Assembly: GCA_023391695.1 (NCBI GenBank)
Contig: JAEWAK010000067.1
Coordinates: forward strand, 1 to 64,000
Direction of reading: 5' to 3'
Length of the DNA stretch: 64,000 nt
Source of the DNA: Bacillota bacterium
Lineage (GTDB): Bacteria; Bacillota; Clostridia; Lachnospirales; Lachnospiraceae
Part shown: positions 8,670 through 17,527 of the stretch, in pieces
How positions within the stretch are numbered: position 1 is the first letter of the stretch
Layout of the letters: each line of letters opens with the position of its first letter
Notes under the pieces: generated by a model
Database searches by the model: none
Told to the model about the DNA's origin: nothing
What the model saw: only the letters and a program-made list of their open reading frames with translations
Translations under genes and position numbers: made by a program

Positions 8670-9338
8670 TTATAAACCCTGTTCACTTATATTTTTTATA
8701 GTATTCATAATATGTTCATGTGCCAGGACTTCAGCCTTTTCGCCATCCCTCTGCCTTATGGCATCCAATATGGCAGTATGTTCCTTATTGGAATTCGCAG
8801 CCCTGTTTTCCGAAGCCAGGGTAATTTTACGGATGCGCTGGACATAATGATGAAAATCAGACAGTACATGATTTAATATCTTACTGTCAGAAGCTTCATA
8901 AATCAATTGATGAAACTTATTATCCAGTTCAACTATTTGTTCATGATGTTCTTTTTTGGCATGAAATTCAGATAAATATACGATTTCTTCCAATTCATCA
9001 ATCTGCTCCTGGGTAATGTGTTCGCAGGCCCATTTGGCACAAAGCCCTTCCAGATAAGAACGAATTATGTAAATATCATGTATATCCTTTTCCGATATAC
9101 CATTTACATAGGCTCCTTTGTTTGGAATGATATTAACCAGACCCTCAAGTTCAAGCTGCCTGAGGGCTTCCCTTACCGGAGTCCGGCTAACACCAAGTTC
9201 CACACCAATGGAAGTCTCTTTCAATTCCTCATTCTGACTGTATTTCCCGGATAAGATATCCTCACGGATTTTATTAAAAACCCGCCCTCTGAGAGAATAC
9301 TTATCCGTTACTTCCTTATGAACATCTTTATCGTCCAC
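8670..9338 (-). CDS. GntR-family regulator with FCD domain
   Basis: 222 aa. The winged-helix DNA-binding domain (about 17-80) contains the typical segment SRTPVREALRQLELEGLV. The FCD ligand-binding domain (about 95-215) contains the metal-type residues of the family, including DNKFHQLIY and the C-terminal HIxN-like helix. FadR-subfamily regulators of this kind usually sense an organic acid. It is the third gene of the Re-citrate synthase-isocitrate dehydrogenase operon (12-bp gap to icd), so it likely controls that operon, perhaps responding to citrate or 2-oxoglutarate (inference). A 12-bp palindrome at the operon promoter is a candidate binding site. Confidence 0.88.
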   Translation of the reverse strand: MDDKDVHKEVTDKYSLRGRVFNKIREDILSGKYSQNEELKETSIGVELGVSRTPVREALRQLELEGLVNIIPNKGAYVNGISEKDIHDIYIIRSYLEGLCAKWACEHITQEQIDELEEIVYLSEFHAKKEHHEQIVELDNKFHQLIYEASDSKILNHVLSDFHHYVQRIRKITLASENRAANSNKEHTAILDAIRQRDGEKAEVLAHEHIMNTIKNISEQGL

Positions 9339-9349
9339 AAAAAAACCTC

Positions 9350-10510
9350 CTAAAGTTTTTCAATCGTACTCATTAAATAATCCGCAAATTCGGCACTGGC
9401 AGCTCCTGTATTTCTACCCGTGATCACCAGCTTTTTCTCCGTAATAGTGCAGATATCCAGTGCTTTATATAATTTTTCTGATTCCTTTACATATCCTATA
9501 TGTGCGAGGAGCATGGCACCTGCACGGATCACACTGCAGGGATCCGCATAGATATCTCTCCCCTCTTCCACCATACGCGGCGCAGATCCGTGAATCGCTT
9601 CAAACATTGCGTATTTTTTGCCTATGTTGGCACTGCCGGCAGTACCTACGCCGCCCTGAAATTCCGCAGCTTCATCCGTAAGAATATCACCGTACAGGTT
9701 AGGAAGTACAAGTACCTGAAAGTCCTTCCTTCTCTTCTCATCTACCAGTTTGGCGGTCATTATATCAATATACCAGTCATCTGCCGTAATTCCCGGATAT
9801 TCATTTGCAATTTCTTTAAACATATCTAAGAATTTACCGTCTGTGGTTTTTATAATATTTGCTTTGGTAACTGCCGTTACCCTGGACTTACCGTTTGTTT
9901 TCGCATATTCAAAGGCTGCTCTGATAATTCGCTCCGTACCCTGTGAGGTTACCACCGTAAAATCCACACCAAGGTCTTCCGTCACATGAAATCCTTTGCT
10001 GCCTACCGCATAAGCTCCTTCTGTATTTTCCCTGTAGAAGGTCCAGTCGATTCCCTGTTCCGGAATGCGTACCGGTCTGACGTTAGCAAACAAATCCAGT
10101 TCCTTCCTCATGGCAACATTAGCACTTTCAACATTGGGCCAGGGATCGCCCTTGCGGGGAGTCGTGGTCGGTCCTTTTAAAATTACATGGCATTCTTTTA
10201 ATTCTTCCAAGACAGCAGGAGGAATCGCAGCCATCTCTGCAGCCCTGCGTTCAATTGTCAGTCCATCTATTACTTTAAATTCAACTTTGCCGGATTTGAT
10301 ATCATCGGATAATAAGTATTCCAATACTCTCTGTGCCTGGGAGGTAATTGCAGGTCCGATACCATCTCCGCCACAAACACCAATGACTGTTTTGGGTAAC
10401 TCTTTATAGTTTATGAAATCACCTTGCTGCTTCATGATTTCAACCCTTTTTAACTGTTCCTCCAGTAATTTTCCAAATTGCTCCTTCGCTGCTTCTATGT
10501 AATCTGTCAT
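9350..10510 (-). CDS. icd: Isocitrate/isopropylmalate dehydrogenase-family enzyme, probably isocitrate dehydrogenase
   Basis: 386 aa. The enzyme would oxidatively decarboxylate isocitrate to 2-oxoglutarate. Visible features are the N-terminal GGDGIGPAI nucleotide motif, the substrate segment ESANVAMRKELDLFANVRPVR (Ser/Asn/Arg positions equivalent to the isocitrate-binding residues), the Tyr of FYRENTEGAY, the Lys of TKANIIK, and NLYGDILTDEAAE with metal-binding Asp. The cofactor loop reads HGSAPRM, matching neither the Lys-Tyr of NADP enzymes nor the Asp-Ile of NAD enzymes, so cofactor choice is open. The gene follows the Re-citrate synthase gene in one operon, which favours isocitrate over isopropylmalate. 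No aconitase gene is in the window. Confidence 0.88.
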   Translation of the reverse strand: MTDYIEAAKEQFGKLLEEQLKRVEIMKQQGDFINYKELPKTVIGVCGGDGIGPAITSQAQRVLEYLLSDDIKSGKVEFKVIDGLTIERRAAEMAAIPPAVLEELKECHVILKGPTTTPRKGDPWPNVESANVAMRKELDLFANVRPVRIPEQGIDWTFYRENTEGAYAVGSKGFHVTEDLGVDFTVVTSQGTERIIRAAFEYAKTNGKSRVTAVTKANIIKTTDGKFLDMFKEIANEYPGITADDWYIDIMTAKLVDEKRRKDFQVLVLPNLYGDILTDEAAEFQGGVGTAGSANIGKKYAMFEAIHGSAPRMVEEGRDIYADPCSVIRAGAMLLAHIGYVKESEKLYKALDICTITEKKLVITGRNTGAASAEFADYLMSTIEKL

Positions 10511-10639
10511 CTTTATCCTCCAATAGTTTTTTTATTTCGCCAACTATATATCAGTTTATTTCATTTTTCTTAACTTGTCAAATCAGATATCAATTGTTTG
10601 TGTGATATCCGTCATAACGGTACTTGCGAACCGCTTCCT

Positions 10640-12016
10640 TTATAACGCTGCCTTAACTTCATTAATTACGGCAATCAGTTCCTCATCCGTAATAACGGTA
10701 ACACGGCCGCTTTCATATTCTTTGTCTACCCAGTCTTTTACTTTTATAACGATCTGGTTATTTTTATTCACTGCATCCTTGCCTTTCAGTTTAAAATAAG
10801 TATTCATCCAGTGTGCTATGCCGGCTAAACCGGAAGTATTAGAAACCGATACCAAAACAGGGCGGTTTAAGAACTTTTCCGTATCAAATATATTATAAAT
10901 TTCTTCATTTTTCAACAGGCCGTCCGCATGGATGCCTGCACGGGTAACGTTAAAATTCTTTCCTACAAAGGGGGTCCTGTGGGGAATTTCATACCCGATC
11001 TCCTTGGTAAAATACTCTGCCAATTCGGTAATAACCGTAGTATCCATCCCATCTAAGGTGCCTTTTAACTGGGCATATTCAAATACCATGGCTTCAAGAG
11101 GGGTATTGCCGGTTCTCTCGCCGATTCCAAAAAGAGAACAGTTAACCCCGCAGGCCCCGTATAACCATGCCGTGGTTGAATTGGTTACCGCTTTATAAAA
11201 GTCATTATGACCATGCCATTCTAACATATTTGAGGGAACCCCGCCATGGGTCAATAGGCCGTAAATAATTCCCTGGACAGACCTTGGTATAACGGCTCCG
11301 GAGAAATTGACACCATAGCCCATAGTATCACAGGCCCTGATTTTTACAGGTATACCGTACTGCTCGCCTAACTTCATCAATTCCAGACAGAACGGAATGA
11401 CAAATCCGTGTATATCAGATCTTGTAATATCCTCTAAGTGGCAGCGTGGCGCTATCCCGGTCTCCAGGCAATCTCTGACAACACTCAGGTAATGGTTCAT
11501 GACTTCCCGCCTCGTCATCTTCATCTTATAAAAAATGTGGTAGTCGGAGCAGCTTACCAAAATGCCGGTTTCCTTCATGCCGATTTCTTTTACCAGCTCG
11601 AAATCTTTTTTACTGGCACGGATCCATGAAGTTACCTCAGGGAACTGGTATCCTCTTTCCATGCATTTATATACGGCATCCCTGTCCTTTTTACTATACA
11701 GGAAAAATTCACTTTGGCGGACAATGCCCTTAGGCCCGCCCAATCTATGTAGGTAATCATATATTGTAACTATCTGATCGGTAGTATATGGCGCTCTGGA
11801 TTGTTGTCCGTCGCGGAAGGTAGTATCTGTGATCCATATTTCCTCGGGAAAATTGTGAGGCACGATTCTGTCGTTAAATGCAATCTTTGGCACCTCATCA
11901 TATGGAAATAAGTTTCTGAATACGTTAGGCTGCTCTACATCGACCAATGGATATAGATGCTCTTCCAGCTGAAGTAAATTGTTGTGTGGATTCATAAATA
12001 CTTTCCTGTTTTCCAT
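10640..12016 (-). CDS. Probable Re-type citrate synthase (HMGL-like family)
   Basis: 458 aa of the DRE-TIM metallolyase / HMGL-like superfamily, not the ordinary Si-citrate synthase fold. It shows DTTFRDGQQSR (the metal and base motif), CHLEDITRSD, EWHGHNDFYKAVTNS with the paired metal His, and GERTGNTPLEA. Proteins of this type are often labelled isopropylmalate or homocitrate synthase, but the Clostridium kluyveri enzyme of about this length is the established Re-citrate synthase. The neighbouring isocitrate dehydrogenase supports that reading: together they form the oxidative branch to 2-oxoglutarate and glutamate in an anaerobe. There is no C-terminal LeuA regulatory domain, arguing against isopropylmalate synthase. 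It is the first gene of the operon. Confidence 0.85.
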   Translation of the reverse strand: MENRKVFMNPHNNLLQLEEHLYPLVDVEQPNVFRNLFPYDEVPKIAFNDRIVPHNFPEEIWITDTTFRDGQQSRAPYTTDQIVTIYDYLHRLGGPKGIVRQSEFFLYSKKDRDAVYKCMERGYQFPEVTSWIRASKKDFELVKEIGMKETGILVSCSDYHIFYKMKMTRREVMNHYLSVVRDCLETGIAPRCHLEDITRSDIHGFVIPFCLELMKLGEQYGIPVKIRACDTMGYGVNFSGAVIPRSVQGIIYGLLTHGGVPSNMLEWHGHNDFYKAVTNSTTAWLYGACGVNCSLFGIGERTGNTPLEAMVFEYAQLKGTLDGMDTTVITELAEYFTKEIGYEIPHRTPFVGKNFNVTRAGIHADGLLKNEEIYNIFDTEKFLNRPVLVSVSNTSGLAGIAHWMNTYFKLKGKDAVNKNNQIVIKVKDWVDKEYESGRVTVITDEELIAVINEVKAAL

Positions 12017-12102
12017 GTTATACTTCTCCTTACCACTTTTTATTATACAATATTAAAAAGTGCATTTTCATGATATTATTTTAACCTTTTTAAATCTGTT
12101 TT

Positions 12103-12131
12103 ATTGTATACAATTATACCATGATTGTCAA
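12103..12131 (-). promoter_or_regulatory. Promoter of the citrate synthase operon with overlapping operator palindrome
   Basis: On the minus strand TTGACA (12126-12131), a 17-bp spacer and TACAAT (12103-12108). The perfect 12-bp palindrome ATTGTATACAAT (12103-12114) covers the -10. Its size and sequence fit a GntR/FCD dimer site, and the operon encodes such a regulator. Repression by occluding the -10 is inferred. Confidence 0.65.
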
Positions 12132-12262
12132 GGACAATTTTTATGTTGTAACCTATTATCTCGTTATCATATTAACGTGCTAAACTTTTTATGAAGTTCC
12201 GAATTAACCTTTATTTTTTCCGCTTTTTGATATATAATAAAAGCAGATTGAGGAATAAAAAA

Positions 12263-12319
12263 GCTGCTCTCGATTCCGGCTGGAGCAGCAAGATCATGAA
12301 ACGCACTTCCTTCATGATC
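12263..12319 (+). other. Two consecutive hairpins in the arcC leader
   Basis: Hairpin 1 is GCTGCTC/GAGCAGC (12263-12289). Hairpin 2 is GATCATGAA/TTCATGATC (12292-12319), perfect over 9 bp. They lie two bases apart, about 75 bp before the arcC ATG. They may form a 5'-leader structure or an old terminator and operator pair. I do not recognise a riboswitch class. Confidence 0.4.
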
Positions 12320-12391
12320 GGATGAATGACAGGATATCAACATAATATTTTCGGTTTTACAGCGGAATAACATAAAAAGCGAGGTAAAAAT

Positions 12392-13327
12392 ATGCCAAAA
12401 AAGAAACTTGTAATAGCACTGGGAAGAAGTGCTTTCGGTGATACCTTTCCCGAGCAGCAGAAAGCGGTCAAAATAGCCGCAAAAGCAATTGCAGATTTAG
12501 TAGAAGATAATTTCGACATCGTTATTACTCACAGCAACGGGCCGCAGGTTGGTATGTTCCATACGGCAATGACCGAATTCAGCCGCTTGGATCCGAAATA
12601 TACCGTTGCCCCCATGTCTGTCTGCAGTGCCTTAAGCCAGGGGTATATCGGATACGATTTACAGAATATCATTCGGACCGAATTACTAAACCGGGGAATT
12701 TTCAAACCGGTTTCCACCATCATTACCCAGGTAAAGGTTGACCCCTTTGACAGGGCTTTCAGCAATCCGACCAAGATAATCGGGCGTTATATGTCAGAGG
12801 AAGAGGCAGAACTTGAAAAAAGAAAAGGTAACTATGTAACCTATGAGGAAGGCAAGGGATACCGCAGAATTATCGCCTCCCCTAAACCGATGGATATCTA
12901 TGAAATTGATGCCATCCGGGCATTACTGGATTCCAATCAGCTCGTAATAGCCGGTGGCGGCGGCGGAATCCCGGTTTTGGAACAGGGTACCACATTAAAA
13001 GGTGCCAGTGCCGTCATTGAGAAAGATTATACCAGCGGACTGCTGGCTGAGCTGGTTCAGGCGGATATTCTTCTGTTCCTGACCGGGGTGGAAAAGGCAG
13101 CCATCCGTTACGGAACCCCGGAAGAACAGCCTTTAGGTACCGTCCACATAAATGATGCAAAGGAATATATAAACAACGGTTATTTTGAAGCAACTTCCAT
13201 GCTTCCTAAAATTGAAGCTTCCCTCCGGTTTATCTCTTCTGCTCCCGGACGCCAGGCCATTATTACACATATTAATAAAGCAAAGGATGCCATCCATGGC
13301 AAAACCGGCACCAGCTTTATACTTTAA
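12392..13327 (+). CDS. arcC: Carbamate kinase
   Basis: 311 aa, the usual length. It makes ATP from carbamoyl phosphate and ADP, the last step of arginine, agmatine or ureide fermentation. The N-terminus KKKLVIALGRSAFG fits the amino-acid kinase fold, followed by THSNGPQVGM and the C-terminal LPKIEASLRFI and ITHINKAKDAI segments seen in ArcC proteins. The usual 'GGNA' near the N-terminus reads GRSA here, a small deviation. GAGG lies 7 nt before the ATG. It stands alone: no arginine deiminase or carbamoyltransferase gene is adjacent, so the source of carbamoyl phosphate is not shown by context. Confidence 0.92.
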   Translation: MPKKKLVIALGRSAFGDTFPEQQKAVKIAAKAIADLVEDNFDIVITHSNGPQVGMFHTAMTEFSRLDPKYTVAPMSVCSALSQGYIGYDLQNIIRTELLNRGIFKPVSTIITQVKVDPFDRAFSNPTKIIGRYMSEEEAELEKRKGNYVTYEEGKGYRRIIASPKPMDIYEIDAIRALLDSNQLVIAGGGGGIPVLEQGTTLKGASAVIEKDYTSGLLAELVQADILLFLTGVEKAAIRYGTPEEQPLGTVHINDAKEYINNGYFEATSMLPKIEASLRFISSAPGRQAIITHINKAKDAIHGKTGTSFIL

Positions 13328-13330
13328 TAA

Positions 13331-13432
13331 GGGGCCGTTACAAAATCGCTTAATTTACTCTATGAAAAAGGATTGGGTGTATAATTCACACCCAATCCTT
13401 TCGTTAGGTTGAAGCTATTTTACAGCAGCCCC
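13331..13432 (+). repeat. Palindromic MITE-like element, copy A
   Basis: The left arm ggggccgttacaaaatcgct continues to aaaggattgggtgt; the right arm runs from acacccaatccttt to attttacagcagcccc. Ends and centre match copies at 20115-20216 and, inverted, 44454-44569. The outer ends resemble insertion-sequence termini of the GGCTGTTGCAAAA type. No ORF inside. It follows arcC directly and can fold into one long hairpin, so it may also serve as its terminator. Confidence 0.75.
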
Positions 13433-13548
13433 ATGCTACAGAAATTACGCGTACTATGAGATATAAAAACCCCACCGGCATAAGTCACAATAGTCAAAGC
13501 GGATATTCCAAGTCCTCTACACTTGCTCATAACCTTATACTGCTCTGA

Positions 13549-15342
13549 CTAGATTGCATAATTACTTAAGTCTTCCTGAAAATTCTTTATCATCGCTTCA
13601 AATACGTTAATCTGGCGGGTCAATTCACTAATCTGTTCCACATAAACCGTTACATTCGAGTTGGCTTCCTGGGTGGATGCTGAATTCTCTTCCGCAATGG
13701 CTGCCAGACTCTGGATCCCGTCAAATAAATTCGAAATATTATCTGCCTCCAGTTTAAGATCCGTGGAATTCTGTATCATCAAATCAGATACTACTTTTAA
13801 GCGTTCATTGGTTTTGCTGGAAGAATTAACGGCATCGCCCAGTTTCGTATTTTCAAGTTCCAGAACATCATATTGTACGTCGATACCTTCCACAACCACA
13901 TTTATACTGGAAACAAAGGTCGTTAAACTGTCATTGATCTGATTTACGGCATTATTGGTTTCTTCCGACAATTTCCTGACTTCTTCTGCAACAACGGTAA
14001 AACCTTTTCCGGCTTCTCCTGCCCTTGCTGCTTCGATGGACGCATTCAGCGCCAGCAGGTTTATCTGTTTTGCTATGGCAGCTACGATTAATACAATCTG
14101 TGTTATATCGTCGGCATTCTCTTTTAATTCGTTGCTGCGCTGCCTGATATCATTGAATTTATGTAATACTGCGGTGATTTGGGAAGCGGTGGACTGGACA
14201 TTATGGAAACTCTCTTCTATTCCCACAACGGCTTCTTCAATCTGTATCTTATTTTTTTGTCCGTCATCGGATATCTCCGTTACATTCTGGATACTTCCGT
14301 CAAGCACCGTAATGGCATTTTCCGTATCTTCCGCCTGGGTAATTGCCGCACCGGCCACCTGGTCAAGTACCGTAGTGATATCATTGGAGGTATTCTGCAT
14401 GGTGTTTGCAATATCGGCTACGGATTTATTAAAGGTATACAATTCGTCTACTATGGCGTTAAACCCGATAAAATCTTTTTGTACGCTCCTTTTTATTTCA
14501 TTGATCTCATCCATCATGTCTTCATATTCATCACTGGAACGCAGGACAATGGATTCCACAAAATTACGGCTGCTTAACTTTTCCAGTTCATTTTTAATTA
14601 ATTTCTGAGGGCGGTGAAAAATAAGGGAAGATATTAGAGAAATAATAAGGGTTGTTCCCCCTATAATACAGTTTTTTAAAATATCCCCTGATAATAGAAA
14701 GGCCAGACCGGTAACGGCTATGGTATTTAATATGGCAGTTTTGGCTGCCGTATTTTTCAATATTCCAAAAGAGAATAACTGGCTGATCCGGTACTTTTTC
14801 GTAGATTGGATTTCATTTTCAAAGGTCAGTTTCAGTTTGGTTTCGGTTTCCAGCTGGCTTTGTACCTCAATTTTGATGTCTTCCTTAAAGTACCCTGCAA
14901 CTCCGCTGATTAAACCGGTAAGATAATCTGCCATGCCTCTTTTGGAACGGTAGGTAAACAAAATTTCATGGGAAGATATGGGGACTACGTCCAAAGCCGG
15001 AGGTACCGCTCCCTTAAAACGTTTCATAACGATTACGTGAACATCATTCATGGACTTTAAGAACTGATAAGCCGATTCATGCCGGAAAAAACCGGGATAA
15101 TTTTTGCTGAACGTCTTAATATTTTCTTCACCCATAGTAAACCAGATATCCTTGTGGTTCTTACCGCAGGCATCGCCAATGTGGTCCACAATTCCCTGGG
15201 CAACCCTGTCTTCCACGTCTTCCAAGGGCGTAAATATCCGATCACCGGATAAACCATAGGCCTGCAGTGCATTATTTACTACTGCATCCCCAAATAATTT
15301 TCTGCATGATTCAACCCAGGTTGATACAACTGTACCTTTCAT
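13549..15342 (-). CDS. H-NOX heme-sensor methyl-accepting chemotaxis protein
   Basis: About 597 aa. The N-terminal H-NOX domain (1-185) begins MKGTVVSTW, followed by two adjacent membrane helices (about 203-246) and a cytoplasmic MCP signalling domain with the hairpin core [20 protein letters not shown]. Counting from the ATG at 15342 (GGAGG 8 nt upstream; another ATG lies two codons earlier), the heme-ligand His is residue 102, the YxSxR heme-propionate motif is Tyr131/Ser133/Arg135, and Pro115 is present. These positions equal those of the Thermoanaerobacter tengcongensis Tar4H protein. Distal pocket residues Trp9, Asn74 and Tyr140 are also kept, the set associated with O2 binding. It is likely an oxygen and/or NO receptor feeding CheA. 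It has no chemotaxis neighbours and is transcribed alone. Confidence 0.92.
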   Translation of the reverse strand: MKGTVVSTWVESCRKLFGDAVVNNALQAYGLSGDRIFTPLEDVEDRVAQGIVDHIGDACGKNHKDIWFTMGEENIKTFSKNYPGFFRHESAYQFLKSMNDVHVIVMKRFKGAVPPALDVVPISSHEILFTYRSKRGMADYLTGLISGVAGYFKEDIKIEVQSQLETETKLKLTFENEIQSTKKYRISQLFSFGILKNTAAKTAILNTIAVTGLAFLLSGDILKNCIIGGTTLIISLISSLIFHRPQKLIKNELEKLSSRNFVESIVLRSSDEYEDMMDEINEIKRSVQKDFIGFNAIVDELYTFNKSVADIANTMQNTSNDITTVLDQVAGAAITQAEDTENAITVLDGSIQNVTEISDDGQKNKIQIEEAVVGIEESFHNVQSTASQITAVLHKFNDIRQRSNELKENADDITQIVLIVAAIAKQINLLALNASIEAARAGEAGKGFTVVAEEVRKLSEETNNAVNQINDSLTTFVSSINVVVEGIDVQYDVLELENTKLGDAVNSSSKTNERLKVVSDLMIQNSTDLKLEADNISNLFDGIQSLAAIAEENSASTQEANSNVTVYVEQISELTRQINVFEAMIKNFQEDLSNYAI

Positions 15343-15598
15343 ATTCATTTCCTCCTTTGAATCCCACTTATAAAAACCAATCTCCCCTGACCGCTGTTAA
15401 TAAAAACTGTCTTAAATATATAAATATTATAAATTATTTATATATTTTATTATAAATCAATCATTTTACAAATACAAGATGTACCGCCAGAAATTGCGCA
15501 GCGAACGCACCTCCGTCCGGAAAACCTGTGTGCCGGAATAGTAACCAGATTTCCAAGTGCGCATACTATAACTATTATGGTTAAGGACGGTGCTAATA

Positions 15599-17452
15599 TT
15601 GTGTGGAATAGCAGGCTTTTGTAACTTTCATGAAAACTACACGCAGGAATCACCAAAATGGAACAAAATTCTTAATGAGATGAAAGATAAAATAAAACAT
15701 AGAGGGCCGGATGACAATGGCCTTCACCTAACGGAGCACGCTGCCCTGGCCCATGCCAGGCTTTCCATCATAGACCTGGCAGGCGGTATACAGCCCATGA
15801 GCAGAAAAGTCGGGAACAATACGTATACGATTATTTATAACGGCGAATTATATAATACCGCAGAATTAAAGTCGGACTTGGAATTTAAGGGTTGGAAATT
15901 CAGAACCACCAGTGATACAGAGGTAATTTTACTGGGTATCATAGAATACGGCAATGAATTTGCGAAGCAGCTAAACGGTATCTTCGCCTTTGCCATCTGG
16001 GATGACTCCGGCCAAACCCTCAGTATTTTCAGGGACCGGCTTGGCATTAAACCTTTATTTTATACCATAGTAGATGACACCCTTATCTTCGGCTCGGAAT
16101 TAAAAGTTTTATTTGCATACCCGGACTGTAAGCCGGTTATTGACAAGCAGGGACTTTGTGAAGTATTCGGCCTGGGTCCGGCAAAAACCTATGGCAGCGG
16201 AGTTTTTAAAAATTGCCAGGAAGTATTGCCCGGTTATTATAACGTCTACAACCGGGACGGACTGAAAGCCGTAAAGTATTGGGAGCTTGTCAGCAAGCCC
16301 CATACGGATTCCTATGAAGAAACCATTGAAAAAACCTCTTTTCTGGTAAGGGATGCCATAAAAAGGCAGATGATCTCCGATATCCCCATCTGTACTTTTC
16401 TGTCCGGCGGTGTTGACAGCAGTATTGTGACCGCCGTATGTGCCAAAGAATTAGCAAAACTGGGAGAACAGCTTAACACATTTTCCTTTGATTTTGACGG
16501 AAATGACCAATACTTTAAGGCGAATTCCTTCCAGCCCTCCAGGGACCGCCCTTATGTTGACCTGATGGTATCTTATCTGAATACAAAACATACTTATCTG
16601 GAATGCGATAACTTAAAACTGGCCGACTATCTGTATACCTCCGTGGATGCGAAGGATCTGCCGGGAATGGCGGACGTGGATTCTTCTCTCCTTTATTTTT
16701 GTTCCGAGGTAAAAAAATATAATAAAGTTACCTTAACAGGCGAATGTGCGGATGAAATATTCGGAGGTTATCCATGGTTTCACAATCAGGAATCCTTTGA
16801 ACTTAATACTTTCCCCTGGTCTAAGAATGTTGAGCCCAGAAAACAGCTCTTAAAGGATTCTTTGCTGCAGGAAATTGACCTTGAGAACTATATCCAGTCG
16901 GCTTACGAAAAGTCGGTGAAGGAAACTCCGAAACTTGACGGTGAAAGTGAACTGGAAGCCAGAAGAAGGGAAATTGCCTATCTGAATGTGAAATGGTTTA
17001 TGGTTACTCTGCTGGACCGGATGGACCGCACAAGCATGCATTCCGGCCTGGAAGCCAGAGTTCCCCTGGCTGATCACAGGATCCTGGAATATGTATGGAA
17101 TGTCCCCTGGGATATTAAGTGCAGGGACGGCGTAGTGAAACATCTTCTGAGGGAATCCGCCAGAGGTTTGCTGCCGGAAGAGATCCTTAACCGTAAAAAG
17201 AGCCCTTATCCCAAAACATATAATCCAAAATATGAAAAACTCCTGGCCGACCGGCTCCTGGCTGTTCTGGAAGATTCCTCCTCCCCAATTAACACTCTTG
17301 TGGATGCCTCTAAAGTAAAGAATTTCATTCATACCCCTTCCGATTATGGAAAGCCATGGTTTGGCCAGCTTATGGCAGGCCCCCAGATGTTAGCGTATAT
17401 GCTGCAGGTAAACTATTGGCTGGATAGATATCATATAGATATACAGCTTTGA
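15599..17452 (+). CDS. asnB: Asparagine synthetase, glutamine-hydrolysing
   Basis: About 617 aa; makes Asn from Asp, Gln and ATP. The N-terminal class II glutaminase domain (about 1-205) begins with the nucleophile Cys of CGIAGF, and contains RGPDDNG and YNGELYN. The synthetase domain has the PP-loop SGGVDSS near residue 269 and CADEIFGGYPWF. The active Cys must follow the initiator, which is satisfied only by the TTG at 15599, giving Met-Cys-Gly. The frame stays open three codons earlier to a GTG at 15590, but that would place extra residues before the Cys. AAGGA lies about 11 nt upstream. Monocistronic, ending at a strong hairpin. Confidence 0.94.
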   Translation: MCGIAGFCNFHENYTQESPKWNKILNEMKDKIKHRGPDDNGLHLTEHAALAHARLSIIDLAGGIQPMSRKVGNNTYTIIYNGELYNTAELKSDLEFKGWKFRTTSDTEVILLGIIEYGNEFAKQLNGIFAFAIWDDSGQTLSIFRDRLGIKPLFYTIVDDTLIFGSELKVLFAYPDCKPVIDKQGLCEVFGLGPAKTYGSGVFKNCQEVLPGYYNVYNRDGLKAVKYWELVSKPHTDSYEETIEKTSFLVRDAIKRQMISDIPICTFLSGGVDSSIVTAVCAKELAKLGEQLNTFSFDFDGNDQYFKANSFQPSRDRPYVDLMVSYLNTKHTYLECDNLKLADYLYTSVDAKDLPGMADVDSSLLYFCSEVKKYNKVTLTGECADEIFGGYPWFHNQESFELNTFPWSKNVEPRKQLLKDSLLQEIDLENYIQSAYEKSVKETPKLDGESELEARRREIAYLNVKWFMVTLLDRMDRTSMHSGLEARVPLADHRILEYVWNVPWDIKCRDGVVKHLLRESARGLLPEEILNRKKSPYPKTYNPKYEKLLADRLLAVLEDSSSPINTLVDASKVKNFIHTPSDYGKPWFGQLMAGPQMLAYMLQVNYWLDRYHIDIQL

Positions 17453-17460
17453 TGGGAAAA

Positions 17461-17514
17461 GGGAAGTTACAAAATATCGGTTCATAGCCTGTGTATTTTG
17501 TAACTTCCCTTTTT
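17461..17514. terminator. Hairpin terminator after asnB
   Basis: The stem GGGAAGTTACAAAATA / TATTTTGTAACTTCCC is followed by TTTTT and preceded by AAAA. It lies 8 bp after the asnB stop and just beyond the end of the convergent permease gene, so it probably works both ways. The arms resemble the outer ends of the MITE-like element (ggccgttacaaaat in copy A), suggesting possible common origin. Confidence 0.75.
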
Positions 17515-17527
17515 GATTTATTCCCGT

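Noticed and set aside
12167..12373. 68-codon minus ORF in the arcC leader
   Set aside because: It covers the two hairpins and the arcC leader, has no ribosome-binding site and is not protein-like.
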